Positions 1 through 9,016 are shown, numbered from the stretch's first letter. The stretch is 49,693 nucleotides of DNA from CAZIKB01 sp964539665 (GCA_964539665.1 CAZIKB010000038.1:1-49693), one strand, 5' to 3'. Numbers and translations: made by a program. Notes: a model not told the origin generated them from the sequence alone.

Positions 1-1512
1 AAAGCCATGGTAACAATGAAGGAAAGTCTTCTGGCTATGCAAGCCGATTTAAGCGCAACCATTAATGGCCAAAAAAACGGCGATTTTAATGTCAAATGTC
101 ATCCGGACAAAGTTAAAGGCGCCTACTCCGAACTCCTGCAGGGCATCAATGATACCCTGGATGCGGTCATCAAACCCATACACGAAAGTATTGAAATCAT
201 GCAGGAATATGCCAAAGGCGAACTGCAGAAAGAAATGAGAAAACTCCCGGGAAAACAAATCGAACTCACTGAAGGACTAAACACCATTCGACAAAATCTC
301 CAGGCCCTCATTGACGAAGGCGTCATGCTCGCCAGGGCCGCTGAAGATGGACAATTGCAGACCAGAGGCGAGACCTCTAAGTTTGAAGGTGGCTACCGTG
401 ACATCATCCAGGGCATGAACAATACAGTTGAAAATATCCTCAAACCCGTAAATGAAGCTGTGGACTGCCTGGCTGATATGGCGAAAGGTGATTTCACTAT
501 GAACGTCACTGGCAATTACCAGGGTGATCATGCCAAAATGAAGGAAGCCATGAATTCCACACTGGCAAGCTTAAACGACCTCCTTGGTCAGTTCAACACC
601 GCTGTGGAACAGGTCTCTAACGGCTCCCGGCAGGTCTCCGACTCCAGTCAGTCTCTGTCACAAGGCGCCACGGAACAGGCCAGCTCATTAGAGGAAATTA
701 CCTCCTCTATGGTCGAAATGGGAACCCAGACTAAACAAAACGCCGACAATGCAACCCAGGCCAATCAGCTCGCTTCATCTGCCAGAAACGTCGCGGACCA
801 GGGTAACAATCAAATGCAACAGATGCTCAATGCCATGGGTGAAATCAATGAATCATCCGGCAACATCTCTAAGATCATCAAGGTTATCGACGAAATCGCC
901 TTTCAAACCAATCTCCTGGCCTTGAACGCGGCAGTCGAAGCGGCCCGAGCCGGAGTACATGGCAAGGGTTTTGCTGTAGTCGCAGAAGAAGTCCGGAACC
1001 TTGCCCAACGAAGCGCCAAGGCCGCTAAAGAAACCACTGAACTCATTGAAGGCTCGGTGAAAAAAGTCGAAAACGGCACTGAAATCGCTAATGAAACTGC
1101 CACAGCCTTAAAGGAAATTGTGGAAGGTGTCTCAAAAGTAAGCGACCTGGTAGGTGAAATTGCCAGTGCTTCTAACGAACAGGCGCAAGGTATTGAGCAG
1201 GTCAATCAGAGCCTTGGCCAGATTGACCAAGTGACTCAGAGCAACACGGCTGATGCAGAAGAAAGCGCCTCAGCAGCAGAAGAGCTTTCAAGCCAGGCTG
1301 TTCACCTTAAACTCATGTTGAGCAAATTCAAGATTAAAAGCGAGAATGTTCTGAGCTCAGATTTTACAGCACCAATAACTCAAGCAGACGATGATACAAC
1401 TGAACTTGCTGAATTTTCAGACTGGGGTGAAGTTCAGAAAAAGAACGAACCTAAAATGAATAATCCAACCGAAGTCATCACCTTAGAGGATGATGATTTT
1501 GGCAAGTTTTAA
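1..1512 (+). CDS. Methyl-accepting chemotaxis protein, 5' end outside the window
   Basis: Chemoreceptor that relays ligand state to the CheA/CheW array. The frame is open to the first base of the window, and no periplasmic or membrane segment is visible, so the true start probably lies upstream. The first ~190 residues contain repeated HAMP-like units (repeated 'KP..E....M..MAKGD/GEL' pattern), suggesting a poly-HAMP linker. The cytoplasmic signalling tip is unmistakable: IDEIAFQTNLLALNAAVEAA followed by GKGFAVVAEEVRNLAQRSA. Heptad-like methylation helices flank it. The C-terminus is acidic (EDDDFGKF) and lacks an NWETF-type CheR tether. cheW follows 80 nt downstream on the same strand. Confidence 0.93.
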   Translation, partial: KAMVTMKESLLAMQADLSATINGQKNGDFNVKCHPDKVKGAYSELLQGINDTLDAVIKPIHESIEIMQEYAKGELQKEMRKLPGKQIELTEGLNTIRQNLQALIDEGVMLARAAEDGQLQTRGETSKFEGGYRDIIQGMNNTVENILKPVNEAVDCLADMAKGDFTMNVTGNYQGDHAKMKEAMNSTLASLNDLLGQFNTAVEQVSNGSRQVSDSSQSLSQGATEQASSLEEITSSMVEMGTQTKQNADNATQANQLASSARNVADQGNNQMQQMLNAMGEINESSGNISKIIKVIDEIAFQTNLLALNAAVEAARAGVHGKGFAVVAEEVRNLAQRSAKAAKETTELIEGSVKKVENGTEIANETATALKEIVEGVSKVSDLVGEIASASNEQAQGIEQVNQSLGQIDQVTQSNTADAEESASAAEELSSQAVHLKLMLSKFKIKSENVLSSDFTAPITQADDDTTELAEFSDWGEVQKKNEPKMNNPTEVITLEDDDFGKF

Positions 1513-1591
1513 ATTTAAAAGTAAAGGACCAATTATATGTATGTTAAAAGTGTTTGAGAAGATGTCCATTATTTTCTATAAGGAGTAAGAG

Positions 1592-2119
1592 ATGGATGAA
1601 AAAGAAAAACTTGATACAATAATCCAGAAAGAAGAACACAATGAGGAAGATACCCAGGAGGGTAAATTTCTCACTTTCAGCGTGGGAAATGAGGAACACG
1701 GAATTGAAATTCGTCATGTAACGGAGATCATTGGACTTCAGGATATCACAGAATTGCCAAATATGCCGCCATTTGTGAAAGGTGTCATCAATCTGCGAGG
1801 CAAAGTAATTCCTGTTATAAATGTCAGGTTGCGTTTTGGAATTGAAGAAATACCGTATAACGAGCGTACTTGCATCGTCGTAGTCAACATCAACAATATA
1901 ACTGTGGGTCTAATTGTAGATACAGTTTCTGAGGTACTTGACATTCCCACCTCTGAAATTGAACCCCCGGCAAATGTAAATAAAAACACTTCCAGCAGAT
2001 TTATTAAGGCTTTTGGTAAAGTCGGAGAAGATGTGAAAATACTTCTGGACACTCAAAAACTTCTCTTTGATGATAAGCTTGAACCGAATGCAGAAAATAT
2101 GTCCCTGGATATGAATTAA
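1592..2119 (+). CDS. cheW: Chemotaxis coupling protein CheW
   Basis: Adaptor linking receptors to CheA. It has 175 residues, a typical length with a ~25-residue acidic N-terminal extension. The CheW fold is recognised from FSVGNEEHGIEI near the start, the motif PNMPPFVKGVINLRGKVIPV in the middle, and GLIVDTVSEVLDI later. The start is supported by AAGGAG about 8 nt before the ATG. It lies between the receptor and a broken receiver gene. The last ~12 residues are poorly conserved in character and run straight into the receiver remnant, so the 3' end may have been affected by the same rearrangement. Confidence 0.95.
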   Translation: MDEKEKLDTIIQKEEHNEEDTQEGKFLTFSVGNEEHGIEIRHVTEIIGLQDITELPNMPPFVKGVINLRGKVIPVINVRLRFGIEEIPYNERTCIVVVNINNITVGLIVDTVSEVLDIPTSEIEPPANVNKNTSSRFIKAFGKVGEDVKILLDTQKLLFDDKLEPNAENMSLDMN

Positions 2120-2539
2120 ATCCTTATTGCCTGGGGCTTCCAGGTTCAACAGACAGGAAGCGGAAAAGATGCCACCTCGTTATTAAAGAATTCTTCTGGT
2201 AATTTTGATTTAGTAATACTCAATCATGAGATGCCCGAGCGGATGGATTAGAAGTGGCGCGAATGATCCTGGAAGATAGCAAATTTAATCCTGATGGATA
2301 TTCAGATGCCAGTTATGGATGGGTATACAGCAACAAAGGAAGTTCGAAAATTGGACGAAGAAAGTGAAATTCCAATTATTGCTTTAACCGCTCACCAGGA
2401 CAAGAAAGTTTTAAATAAATGTATTGATAATGGTTGTTCAACTTATGAATCAAAACCGAGACAGAAAAAAGAGCTCATTAAGTTGATTCATCATTACCTG
2501 GAAAAATCCAATAATACACCTAACTCATTTAAGAGTTGA
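2120..2539 (+). pseudogene. Decayed response-regulator receiver gene (two receiver fragments)
   Basis: The segment reads as receiver-domain sequence in three successive frames. From 2120 the frame gives WGFQVQQTGSGKDATSLL then FDLVILNHEMPERMD and stops at 2249. A shift near 2245 continues it as GLEVARMILEDS. From about 2279 another frame gives LILMDIQMPVMDGYTATKEV and runs to a stop at 2537-2539, ending in a degenerate SKPRQKKEL where a receiver has its conserved lysine-proline. Two phosphoacceptor-region motifs 45 nt apart cannot belong to one intact domain. The simplest reading is a two-receiver gene collapsed by a deletion and further frameshifted. The stop overlaps the TTG proposed as the cheR start. 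The 81-residue fragment at 2294-2539 could still be translated. Confidence 0.8.
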
Positions 2540-3411
2540 AATTTAATGCCGAAAAATTACTAATGAGATTACCTAAATTAACACCTTTAACAAAGCACGA
2601 ATATAAGCTCATCAGTAGTCTGGTGTATGACAAATTTGGGATAAACCTGAGTGAGCAAAAAAAATCACTTATTGTCGGCCGTCTCCAAAAAGTCTTACGT
2701 GGGCACGGGTTTGACAGCTTTGAAAAATATTATAATTACGTTACTTCAGATTCATCAGGTCAAGCGCTTGATATACTTATTAATAAGATATCAACTAATC
2801 ATACGTTTTTCTATCGGGAAAACACCCATTTTGAATATTTAAAAACGAAGGTTTTACCAGACATTCGAGCGTCACTAATACAAAAAGGCCATAAGGATCT
2901 TCGCATCTGGTGTGCCGGCTGCTCAACTGGAGAGGAGGCCTACACCCTGGCAATTCTTCTTCTGGACTTTTTTGGTTCTGAAATATCATCTTGGGACGTC
3001 GGCATTTTAGCCACAGATATTTCAAAAGAAGTATTGGACAAAGCTTCAGCAGGTATATATACCGATGAGAATATTTCAAATTTACCACAGTATCTTAAAC
3101 AACAATTCTTTACCCTGCATTCAAAAGAGCATTGGATTGTAAAGAATCGTGTGAAAAAATTAATATTATATCGAAGATTCAATCTCATTCGTGAAGAATA
3201 TCCTTTTAAAGGCAAATTCAACATTATCTTCTGTCGCAATGTGATGATATACTTTGATGTAAATACCAGAAACAAATTGGTCAACCAGTTTTATCGGTTT
3301 ACTGAAGATGAAGGTTTTCTTTTCATCGGCCATTCTGAATCCCTGGGAAGAAACACCTGTCCTTATCAGTATATTAAACCAGCCGTTTACCGCAAGGAGT
3401 TGACGAATTGA
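2536..3411 (+). CDS. cheR: Chemotaxis protein methyltransferase CheR
   Basis: Uses S-adenosylmethionine to methylate receptor glutamates. 291 residues: an N-terminal helical CheR domain (residues ~10-80), then the SAM-binding Rossmann domain with IWCAGCSTGEEAYTLA, the ATDIS acidic motif, FNIIFCRNVMIYFD and the closing FIGHSESLGR. The start is uncertain. TTG at 2536 gives a TTGA overlap with the stop of the broken receiver, and ATG at 2563 gives a protein nine residues shorter. Neither has a clear ribosome binding site. The 3' end overlaps cheB by TTGA, so the two are probably translationally coupled. Confidence 0.95.
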   Translation: MKFNAEKLLMRLPKLTPLTKHEYKLISSLVYDKFGINLSEQKKSLIVGRLQKVLRGHGFDSFEKYYNYVTSDSSGQALDILINKISTNHTFFYRENTHFEYLKTKVLPDIRASLIQKGHKDLRIWCAGCSTGEEAYTLAILLLDFFGSEISSWDVGILATDISKEVLDKASAGIYTDENISNLPQYLKQQFFTLHSKEHWIVKNRVKKLILYRRFNLIREEYPFKGKFNIIFCRNVMIYFDVNTRNKLVNQFYRFTEDEGFLFIGHSESLGRNTCPYQYIKPAVYRKELTN

Positions 3412-4466
3412 GCAAAAAGATTCGAGTGTTGGTTGTTGATGATTCAGCCATGGTGCGAAAAATACTTACCAGCGGGCTATCTCTTGATCATGAGATAGAA
3501 GTGGTGGGCAGCGCCAGCGATCCATACGTCGCCCGGGATAAAATAGTTGCTCTTAAGCCCGACGTCCTGACACTTGATGTCGAGATGCCAAGGATGGATG
3601 GCGTAGCATTTCTTCGCCGCCTCATGCCACAATATCCGCTGCCGGTGTTAATGGTAAGCTCTCTGACACAAAAAGGTAAAAAAACAACTATGCAAGCGCT
3701 TCAAGCCGGTGCGTTGGATTTTGTTACAAAACCCAGTACAAATATTGCTCATGGATTAAATGAAATGCTTTCCGAATTGAGAGACAAAGTAAAAATTGTA
3801 TCAAAAGCTAATGTTAGTTTCTGGAAAAAGGGAAATCATATACCTGAAACAGCTTCAAAATCAATCAACCAGGCATTATCTGAATCAACAGACAAAGTCA
3901 TTGCAATTGGAGCCTCAACCGGTGGAACTGAAGCAATTCGAAAAGTAATCACCCAATTCCCTGTAAATATATGCGGAACAGTCATTGTCCAGCATATGCC
4001 AGCCGGCTTTACAACTATGTTCGCAGATAGTCTTAATGAACAATGTGAAGTGCTTGTAAAAGAGGCACAATCTGGCGATCAAATAATGCCCGGAAGAATT
4101 CTGATTGCTCCAGGAGATTACCACATGACAGTGCATCGTTCAGGTGGCATATATCAGGTTGATTGCAAAAAAGGTGAAAAAGTATGTGGACATCGTCCTT
4201 CGGTTGAAGTACTATTTCAATCGGTGGCCAAATATGTAGGTGCGAATGCAGTCGGCGTCATGCTTACTGGTATGGGCTATGATGGTGCAGATGGAATGGT
4301 TTCTATGCACAATGCCGGGGCAAAAACTCTGGCGCAGGATGAAACGACTTCAGTCGTTTTTGGAATGCCAAAAGAAGCTTATGAACGTGGTGGAACTGAT
4401 AAATTGGTACCGATTCATAATATTGCGAGAAATGTAATAAATTTGCTTAATGAGAAAAATACATGA
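3408..4466 (+). CDS. cheB: Protein-glutamate methylesterase/deamidase CheB
   Basis: Removes methyl groups from receptors when phosphorylated. 352 residues: receiver domain (1-120) with the DD pair at 11-12, phosphoacceptor D57 and K108, a linker, then the methylesterase domain (~162-350). The catalytic triad is visible as S170 (in GASTGG), H196 (VQHMP) and D292 (GMGYDGADG). The start is TTG at 3408, preceded by AAGGAG about 9 nt upstream and overlapping the cheR stop. The 3' end overlaps cheD by ATGA, so cheR-cheB-cheD form a tightly coupled adaptation module. Confidence 0.96.
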   Translation: MSKKIRVLVVDDSAMVRKILTSGLSLDHEIEVVGSASDPYVARDKIVALKPDVLTLDVEMPRMDGVAFLRRLMPQYPLPVLMVSSLTQKGKKTTMQALQAGALDFVTKPSTNIAHGLNEMLSELRDKVKIVSKANVSFWKKGNHIPETASKSINQALSESTDKVIAIGASTGGTEAIRKVITQFPVNICGTVIVQHMPAGFTTMFADSLNEQCEVLVKEAQSGDQIMPGRILIAPGDYHMTVHRSGGIYQVDCKKGEKVCGHRPSVEVLFQSVAKYVGANAVGVMLTGMGYDGADGMVSMHNAGAKTLAQDETTSVVFGMPKEAYERGGTDKLVPIHNIARNVINLLNEKNT

Positions 4467-4948
4467 GTGTGATTTATGTAGGTATTGGCGATTATGCTGC
4501 TTCAAAAGTACCTGAACAGACAATTAAGACACTAGCGTTGGGCTCCTGCGTTGCTGTAATTATGTTAGATACGCGGCAAAGAACTGTTGGTATGCTCCAT
4601 GTAGCTTTGCCCGATTCTTGTATAAATAAAGAAAAAGCTTCAACTAAACCTGGAATGTTTGCAGATACAGGCATCCCAAGATTGATCGAAGAGATGCAGA
4701 AATTAGGCTATAATGGCAATAACAGACTAGTGATAAAGCTTGCTGGAGGTGCCAGTATTATGGACCCAAACCAAACTTTCAATATAGGAAAAAGAAATAT
4801 CCTGGCCGTTCGAAAATGCCTGTGGCAACATAAGTTTGGCGCCATTGCCGAGGATATAGGAGGAAATTTCAGCCGCAGTGTTTCAATAGATATTAAAACA
4901 GGCAAAGTCCTCATCACTTCACCTGGTCGAGGAGGTTGGGAATTATGA
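4463..4948 (+). CDS. cheD: Chemoreceptor glutamine deamidase CheD
   Basis: Deamidates receptor glutamines and, in CheC/CheD systems, partners with the CheY-P phosphatase. 161 residues, the normal length. The catalytic cysteine is C29 in LALGSCVAV and the catalytic histidine is H46 in MLHVALP. The LAGGASI motif and the C-terminal GGNFSRSVSIDIKTGKV are also family-typical. The start overlaps the end of cheB by ATGA. The end overlaps the next gene the same way. Confidence 0.95.
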   Translation: MSVIYVGIGDYAASKVPEQTIKTLALGSCVAVIMLDTRQRTVGMLHVALPDSCINKEKASTKPGMFADTGIPRLIEEMQKLGYNGNNRLVIKLAGGASIMDPNQTFNIGKRNILAVRKCLWQHKFGAIAEDIGGNFSRSVSIDIKTGKVLITSPGRGGWEL

Positions 4949-5799
4949 GTATTCTGGAAACTATTGCAAAACGTGTCAAAGAAAAACCAGTCCCATCGAT
5001 GGTTGCTTTTCAGTTACTCAAAGTCATTGAAGATGAGGAGCACTCACTAAAAGATATTGTGAAAATAGTGCAAAACGATGCTGCTTTAACGACTGAAGTG
5101 CTTAAAGTAGCGAATTCTGCAACATTCTTTCGCGGGCAGCCTGTCACGACAATTAACAGGGCTGTGCTGGTAATGGGCGAAATAATGGTAGTTGGCATAG
5201 CAATTTGTGCCGCTTCATCATCACTATATAGTAATCCGCTCGAAGGTTACGAAAGTGCATCTGGTGAAATGTGGGACCATTCCTTACGCTCAGCCATCGG
5301 TGCTCGCGAAATTGCGTTATTCAACAGTCAAAATATTGCCAGTGGATTAGCTTTTACTGCTGGACTGTTGCATGACATTGGCAAATTGGTGCTATCTGAA
5401 TTTTTAAAAGACTATACGAAAAATTTGACCTTTTTATGCGATTCTGGCAAAGTTGAAGATTATCTTGAAGCGGAACGAAAGACAATCGGTACTGATCATG
5501 CTCAGGTAGGATATGCAATGGCTTTGGAATGGGGCCTGCCAGAGTCATTATGTATGGTTATTAAGGACCATCATCATCCGTCAGAAACAAAAGAAGAATA
5601 TCGTAAGCTCGTTTATGCCGTTCATCTCGGGAGTACAATATCCATGATGAGTGGGCCAGGAACGGGTTCAGATAACTTAGCTTATCAAATGGACAGTGGA
5701 TTTAAAGAGTATTTTCATATCAGAAAAATAGATTTTGAGAAAATAATCTTGAAAGTCCAGGAAGATTTTACTTCCACTAAAGAATCAATAATGCTTTAA
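4945..5799 (+). CDS. HDOD domain protein
   Basis: 284 residues covering one HDOD domain, a degenerate HD-phosphohydrolase relative found in signalling output proteins. Typical parts are VPSMVAFQLLKVIEDEE at the N-terminus, the helix around LKVANSATFF, and the HD-like GLLHDIGKLVL near residue 150 with a later DHHHP. ATG at 4945 is preferred over the in-frame TTG at 4936 because a GAGGAGG-type ribosome binding site sits just before it and it makes an ATGA overlap with cheD. HDOD genes occur in chemotaxis operons, but the biochemical activity here is not predictable from sequence. Confidence 0.88.
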   Translation: MSILETIAKRVKEKPVPSMVAFQLLKVIEDEEHSLKDIVKIVQNDAALTTEVLKVANSATFFRGQPVTTINRAVLVMGEIMVVGIAICAASSSLYSNPLEGYESASGEMWDHSLRSAIGAREIALFNSQNIASGLAFTAGLLHDIGKLVLSEFLKDYTKNLTFLCDSGKVEDYLEAERKTIGTDHAQVGYAMALEWGLPESLCMVIKDHHHPSETKEEYRKLVYAVHLGSTISMMSGPGTGSDNLAYQMDSGFKEYFHIRKIDFEKIILKVQEDFTSTKESIML

Positions 5800-5811
5800 A
5801 GGGATCACCAA

Positions 5812-6201
5812 ATGATAAATAATATAATTATTGCAGACGATTCAAGTACTGCTCGGATGATTATCAAACGATGCCTTGAAATAGCCGGATGTTTCGAAGT
5901 AAACTTTTATGAAGCCCGGGACGGAAAAGAGGCGCTCGAAATTGTCAGAAATAATCAAATCGATCTCCTGTTAACTGACTTAAATATGCCTAATATGGAT
6001 GGTGAGACGCTGCTTAAACATGTAAAGTCGAGTCCGCGTCTGACAGATATTCCAGTAATCGTCATTTCAAGCGCGAGCCATCCTGCGAAGGACACTGAAT
6101 TATTAAACTTCGGCGCATTAGCAGTACTTAGTAAGCCAATCTCTCCAGCAAGCTTGTCCATAGCAATACAAAACTTAACTAAAGAAAACGAGTGGGGTTA
6201 A
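5812..6201 (+). CDS. Single-domain response regulator
   Basis: 129-residue CheY-like receiver with no output domain. Acidic pocket residues follow NIIIADDSS, the phosphoacceptor is D56 in LLTDLNMPNMDG, the switch serine lies in VISSASH, and the lysine is in LSKPIS. The start ATG lies 12 nt after the HDOD stop, preceded by AAAGGG. Its 3' end nearly abuts the CheX-type gene that follows, so it is a plausible substrate of that phosphatase. It diverges from the other two receivers in the cluster. Confidence 0.93.
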   Translation: MINNIIIADDSSTARMIIKRCLEIAGCFEVNFYEARDGKEALEIVRNNQIDLLLTDLNMPNMDGETLLKHVKSSPRLTDIPVIVISSASHPAKDTELLNFGALAVLSKPISPASLSIAIQNLTKENEWG

Positions 6202-6203
6202 GA

Positions 6204-6686
6204 ATGACCGAAACTACTGATATTCTGACTTCAACTTTAACATTAGCAATTGCACAAACAATTGAAAATATGACATTTGAGGAAGTAGATGATGAAATGG
6301 AAGAAATTGATAATTATTATCATGCAGAAGAAATGTGCTGGTCCATTCTTCCCATTTTGAAGCCGGTTAATGGCAAGTTAGCCCTTGTGGTATCAAATGA
6401 ATGTGCAAAATTATTAATTAATAATGTGTATGATGAAATACAAGAGGAAGAGATATCAGACAATGCAATAAATGATATGCTTTCTGAAATCATCAATACC
6501 ATTGGTGGACGATTTATGGATTCTGTACTTGCTTCTGACCAGGAATTCGAGTTAGGAATACCTACTGCAGGAAGAGGGCCATTACCTGAACACAATAATA
6601 TAATAATTTCAAAATCAACGAGTGTAGGGCAAAATATTGTAACAGTAACTTTGAGTGGGGATGGCTTTATTAAATTGAAAACATAA
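6204..6686 (+). CDS. CheX-type chemotaxis phosphatase
   Basis: About 160 residues resembling the CheC/CheX/FliY family, which dephosphorylates CheY-P. The best marker is the helix DMLSEIINTIGGRFMDSVL, which carries the E-x2-N-type active-site pattern (SEIIN). A second E-x2-N copy, as in CheC, is not evident, so CheX is the better label. ATG at 6204 is chosen over an upstream in-frame GTG at 6192 that lies inside the previous gene. An acidic stretch (EEVDDEMEEID) near residue 30 is unusual. It lies between two CheY-like genes. Confidence 0.75.
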   Translation: MTETTDILTSTLTLAIAQTIENMTFEEVDDEMEEIDNYYHAEEMCWSILPILKPVNGKLALVVSNECAKLLINNVYDEIQEEEISDNAINDMLSEIINTIGGRFMDSVLASDQEFELGIPTAGRGPLPEHNNIIISKSTSVGQNIVTVTLSGDGFIKLKT

Positions 6687-6698
6687 TGGAGTTTTTTT

Positions 6699-7046
6699 TT
6701 GAAAATATTAGTTGTTGACGATTCCGCAGTTATGCGCAAAATTGTAATAAAAGCAATACTCGAAACCGGTGAATTTGAAGTTATTGAAGCAGGTAACGGG
6801 AAAGATGCGATGGAAAAATTAGATGGGGTGGGTCTTGTTTTACTTGATTGGAATATGCCTGTTATGGACGGTTTAACTTTCGTGAAGGAAGTGCGAAAAA
6901 TTAGTGACGTTCCTATTGTTATGGTAACCACTGAAGGCGGACAGAGAGAGGTGTTGGAAGCCATGAAAGCAGGAGTAAATAATTATGTTGTTAAACCTTT
7001 CACACTTGGAGTTTTTCGAAATAAAATAAAATCCGTACTTGATTAA
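6699..7046 (+). CDS. cheY: Chemotaxis response regulator CheY
   Basis: 115-residue receiver beginning MKILVVDDSAVMRKIV. Phosphoacceptor D50 sits in LLDWNMPVMDG, followed by the switch threonine in MVTTEGG and the lysine in YVVKPF. Of the three free-standing receivers it is the most CheY-like, with the DWNMP and TTEGG signatures of motor-binding CheY. The start is a TTG at 6699, reached through a nine-T run after a TGGAG ribosome binding site. The homopolymer in front of the start could be prone to slippage. Confidence 0.92.
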   Translation: MKILVVDDSAVMRKIVIKAILETGEFEVIEAGNGKDAMEKLDGVGLVLLDWNMPVMDGLTFVKEVRKISDVPIVMVTTEGGQREVLEAMKAGVNNYVVKPFTLGVFRNKIKSVLD

Positions 7047-7094
7047 CTAAATAGAAATTCGCACTAATCTTCACAGTGAAGAGGCACTTATTGC

Positions 7095-7595
7095 ATGTCC
7101 GAAAATATCATACAGAAAAATAATTTAATTCATGATTTTATTGACGCAACTACCGAAGCGCTTGGTACTATGGCGTCTATGAGCATAAATATCAAAAATA
7201 TTACAGAAATAAATGGTGATTCCGATTATGTGGATATTACCAATTGCAAAGATATTACAGTAATAATGGGATTTTCAGGTGGCAGAAAGGGCTCCATTTT
7301 AGTTTCTTTCCCAACCGGCGTAGCATTAAATACTGTTGGTGGGATGTTAGGTATAGAATTTACTGAAGTAGATGCCGATGTTCGTGATGGCATTGGAGAA
7401 ATGGTCAATGTAATTGCAGGCGGCGCAAAGTCAAAGCTTCAAAACAAGAATATTGATTTTGAACTTTCTATACCCAATATTGTTATGGGTGCAAATCATC
7501 ATATTTCAGCCCCTTCTTCCACTTCAAGAACTCGCGTTGAATTTGAAACCGAATGTGGTGACTTTTTTTTAGAATTTTATCTTAAACTCGGCTAA
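7095..7595 (+). CDS. cheX: CheX-type chemotaxis phosphatase
   Basis: 166 residues of the CheX family. The active-site helix GIGEMVNVIAGGAKSKL carries E and N in the E-x2-N spacing and the following AGG, as in known CheX proteins. Beta strands of the CheC-like fold are seen around GSILVSFPTGVAL and in the C-terminal FFLEFYLKLG. It is the better of the two CheX candidates in this cluster. ATG at 7095 is preceded by GAAGAGG. It sits between cheY and another receiver, consistent with setting the lifetime of a phosphorylated regulator. Confidence 0.88.
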   Translation: MSENIIQKNNLIHDFIDATTEALGTMASMSINIKNITEINGDSDYVDITNCKDITVIMGFSGGRKGSILVSFPTGVALNTVGGMLGIEFTEVDADVRDGIGEMVNVIAGGAKSKLQNKNIDFELSIPNIVMGANHHISAPSSTSRTRVEFETECGDFFLEFYLKLG

Positions 7596-7608
7596 CACAA
7601 TTATTATT

Positions 7609-7998
7609 ATGAGCACAAACAGTAAAATATTGATCGTTGATGATGATTCTTCAACAAGAATATTATTATCAACAACAATTCGTAAAAACTTCAAAATTAA
7701 CATAATTGAAGCAGAAGAGGGTTCCAGGGCATTACGTATGATGCTTCTGGAACAACCCGATCTTGTTATATTGGATATTCAAATGCCAATTATGAGCGGC
7801 ATAGAAGTTCTCAAGACTATGCAAGGTAATAATCAACTGAACCAAATAAAAGTACTGGCCTGTACGTCTATTTCAGATCAAGAAAGTGTGCAAGCAATAT
7901 TAAGTTATGGCGTGCGGGATTATGTCCTTAAACCTATAAAAAAGAAGATACTTATAAACAAGATATCAAATATCTTGCAGGTAAATCCTCAGTCATAG
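7609..7998 (+). CDS. Single-domain response regulator
   Basis: 129-residue receiver with KILIVDDDSS at the N-terminus, phosphoacceptor D56 in LVILDIQMPIMSG, a switch position in ACTSIS and the lysine in YVLKPIKKK. There is no output domain. The gene starts 13 nt after the CheX stop, without a strong ribosome binding site. It could be a second phosphate sink or an adaptor receiver. Its partner kinase is not in the window. Confidence 0.92.
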   Translation: MSTNSKILIVDDDSSTRILLSTTIRKNFKINIIEAEEGSRALRMMLLEQPDLVILDIQMPIMSGIEVLKTMQGNNQLNQIKVLACTSISDQESVQAILSYGVRDYVLKPIKKKILINKISNILQVNPQS

Positions 7999-8032
7999 CA
8001 ACTTAATTTGAAATTAATATAAAGCACCTAAG

Positions 8033-9016
8033 ATGACCCAAGATAGTTTATCTCAACAAGAAATTGATGCTCTATTATCTCAGCGCGTTTCTAAAACTGA
8101 AAAAAAAGATAAAACCACCCCAGCTTTAAAGAAGGTCGCATTTTGTTATAATTTTCGAAAACAAAGAAGAATAAGCAAAGAACAATTTGTATTATTGGAA
8201 AGCATTCATAAAAAATTTCTACGAAATTTAGAGGCGACTTTAACAAATCTATTAAACACAGCTATTTTGGCAAATCTTGCGGCCGCCACTGAACTATCTT
8301 ATGGTGATTTTACTGATTCTATGTCAAGTCCTGCTTGCCTTTTTCTATTGAATTTAAACAAAGATGTAGGCAAATTTTTACTTGAATTAGACCCCAAATT
8401 CGCGTCCTATATCATAGAAAAAATATTAGGCGGTTCTGGTAGAGACATTTCTACCCTAAACAGGGAGTTAAGTCTAATTGAAGAAAAAATCATGAGCCGT
8501 GTAGTAAATATGCTTTTACTGGATTTGGTTAAAGCCTGGGAAAAAGTTGTAGAATTGGATCCAAAAATAGAGGGATTCTATGCTCAATCAGATTTTGTTC
8601 AATTCATAGGTAAAAATGAATCAGTAATATTAATCTCAATCGATCTTAGTAAAGCTGATAATTCAATCGGTTTTCTAAACCTGTGTTTACCCAGTGCCTT
8701 ATTAGAATCCTTCTTTATAAAATACGATAAAAAATCTGTTGAATTAAAACATACTCAGGTCCAGGATACTCAAACCAAATCCAGCATTGAAAAGAGAATA
8801 AGACAAGCAATCCTGCCTGTTAAGGTCGTTTTGGGGAAGACTAAAATCTCAGTTTCTGATTTGTTGCACATAGAAGAAGATGATGTGCTACTTTTACAAA
8901 AAGAAGCTAACAATTCTGTTGATGTTTATATAGGTAATATGAAAATGTATAAAGGTTTACCTGTAAATAAAGAAAATTCTCTCGTAGTTAAGATTTCCGA
9001 TATTATCAGACGATAA
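8033..9016 (+). CDS. fliM: Flagellar motor switch protein FliM
   Basis: Component of the C-ring that binds CheY-P and sets rotation direction. 327 residues, normal for FliM. The N-terminal LSQQEIDALLSQ is the CheY-P-binding and FliM signature peptide. The middle domain (~45-235) includes the segment FLRNLEATLTNLL, and the C-terminal ~75 residues are the SpoA/FliN-like domain (VKVVLGKTKISVSDLLHIEE). It is the last gene of the cluster, just before a region of decayed genes on the other strand. A GGSG-containing segment near residue 135 matches the middle domain. Confidence 0.93.
   Translation: MTQDSLSQQEIDALLSQRVSKTEKKDKTTPALKKVAFCYNFRKQRRISKEQFVLLESIHKKFLRNLEATLTNLLNTAILANLAAATELSYGDFTDSMSSPACLFLLNLNKDVGKFLLELDPKFASYIIEKILGGSGRDISTLNRELSLIEEKIMSRVVNMLLLDLVKAWEKVVELDPKIEGFYAQSDFVQFIGKNESVILISIDLSKADNSIGFLNLCLPSALLESFFIKYDKKSVELKHTQVQDTQTKSSIEKRIRQAILPVKVVLGKTKISVSDLLHIEEDDVLLLQKEANNSVDVYIGNMKMYKGLPVNKENSLVVKISDIIRR

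Noticed and set aside
6320..6964. 214-residue minus-strand frame opposite CheX and CheY
   Set aside because: A low-complexity shadow (serine, isoleucine and phenylalanine-rich) of two real plus-strand genes.
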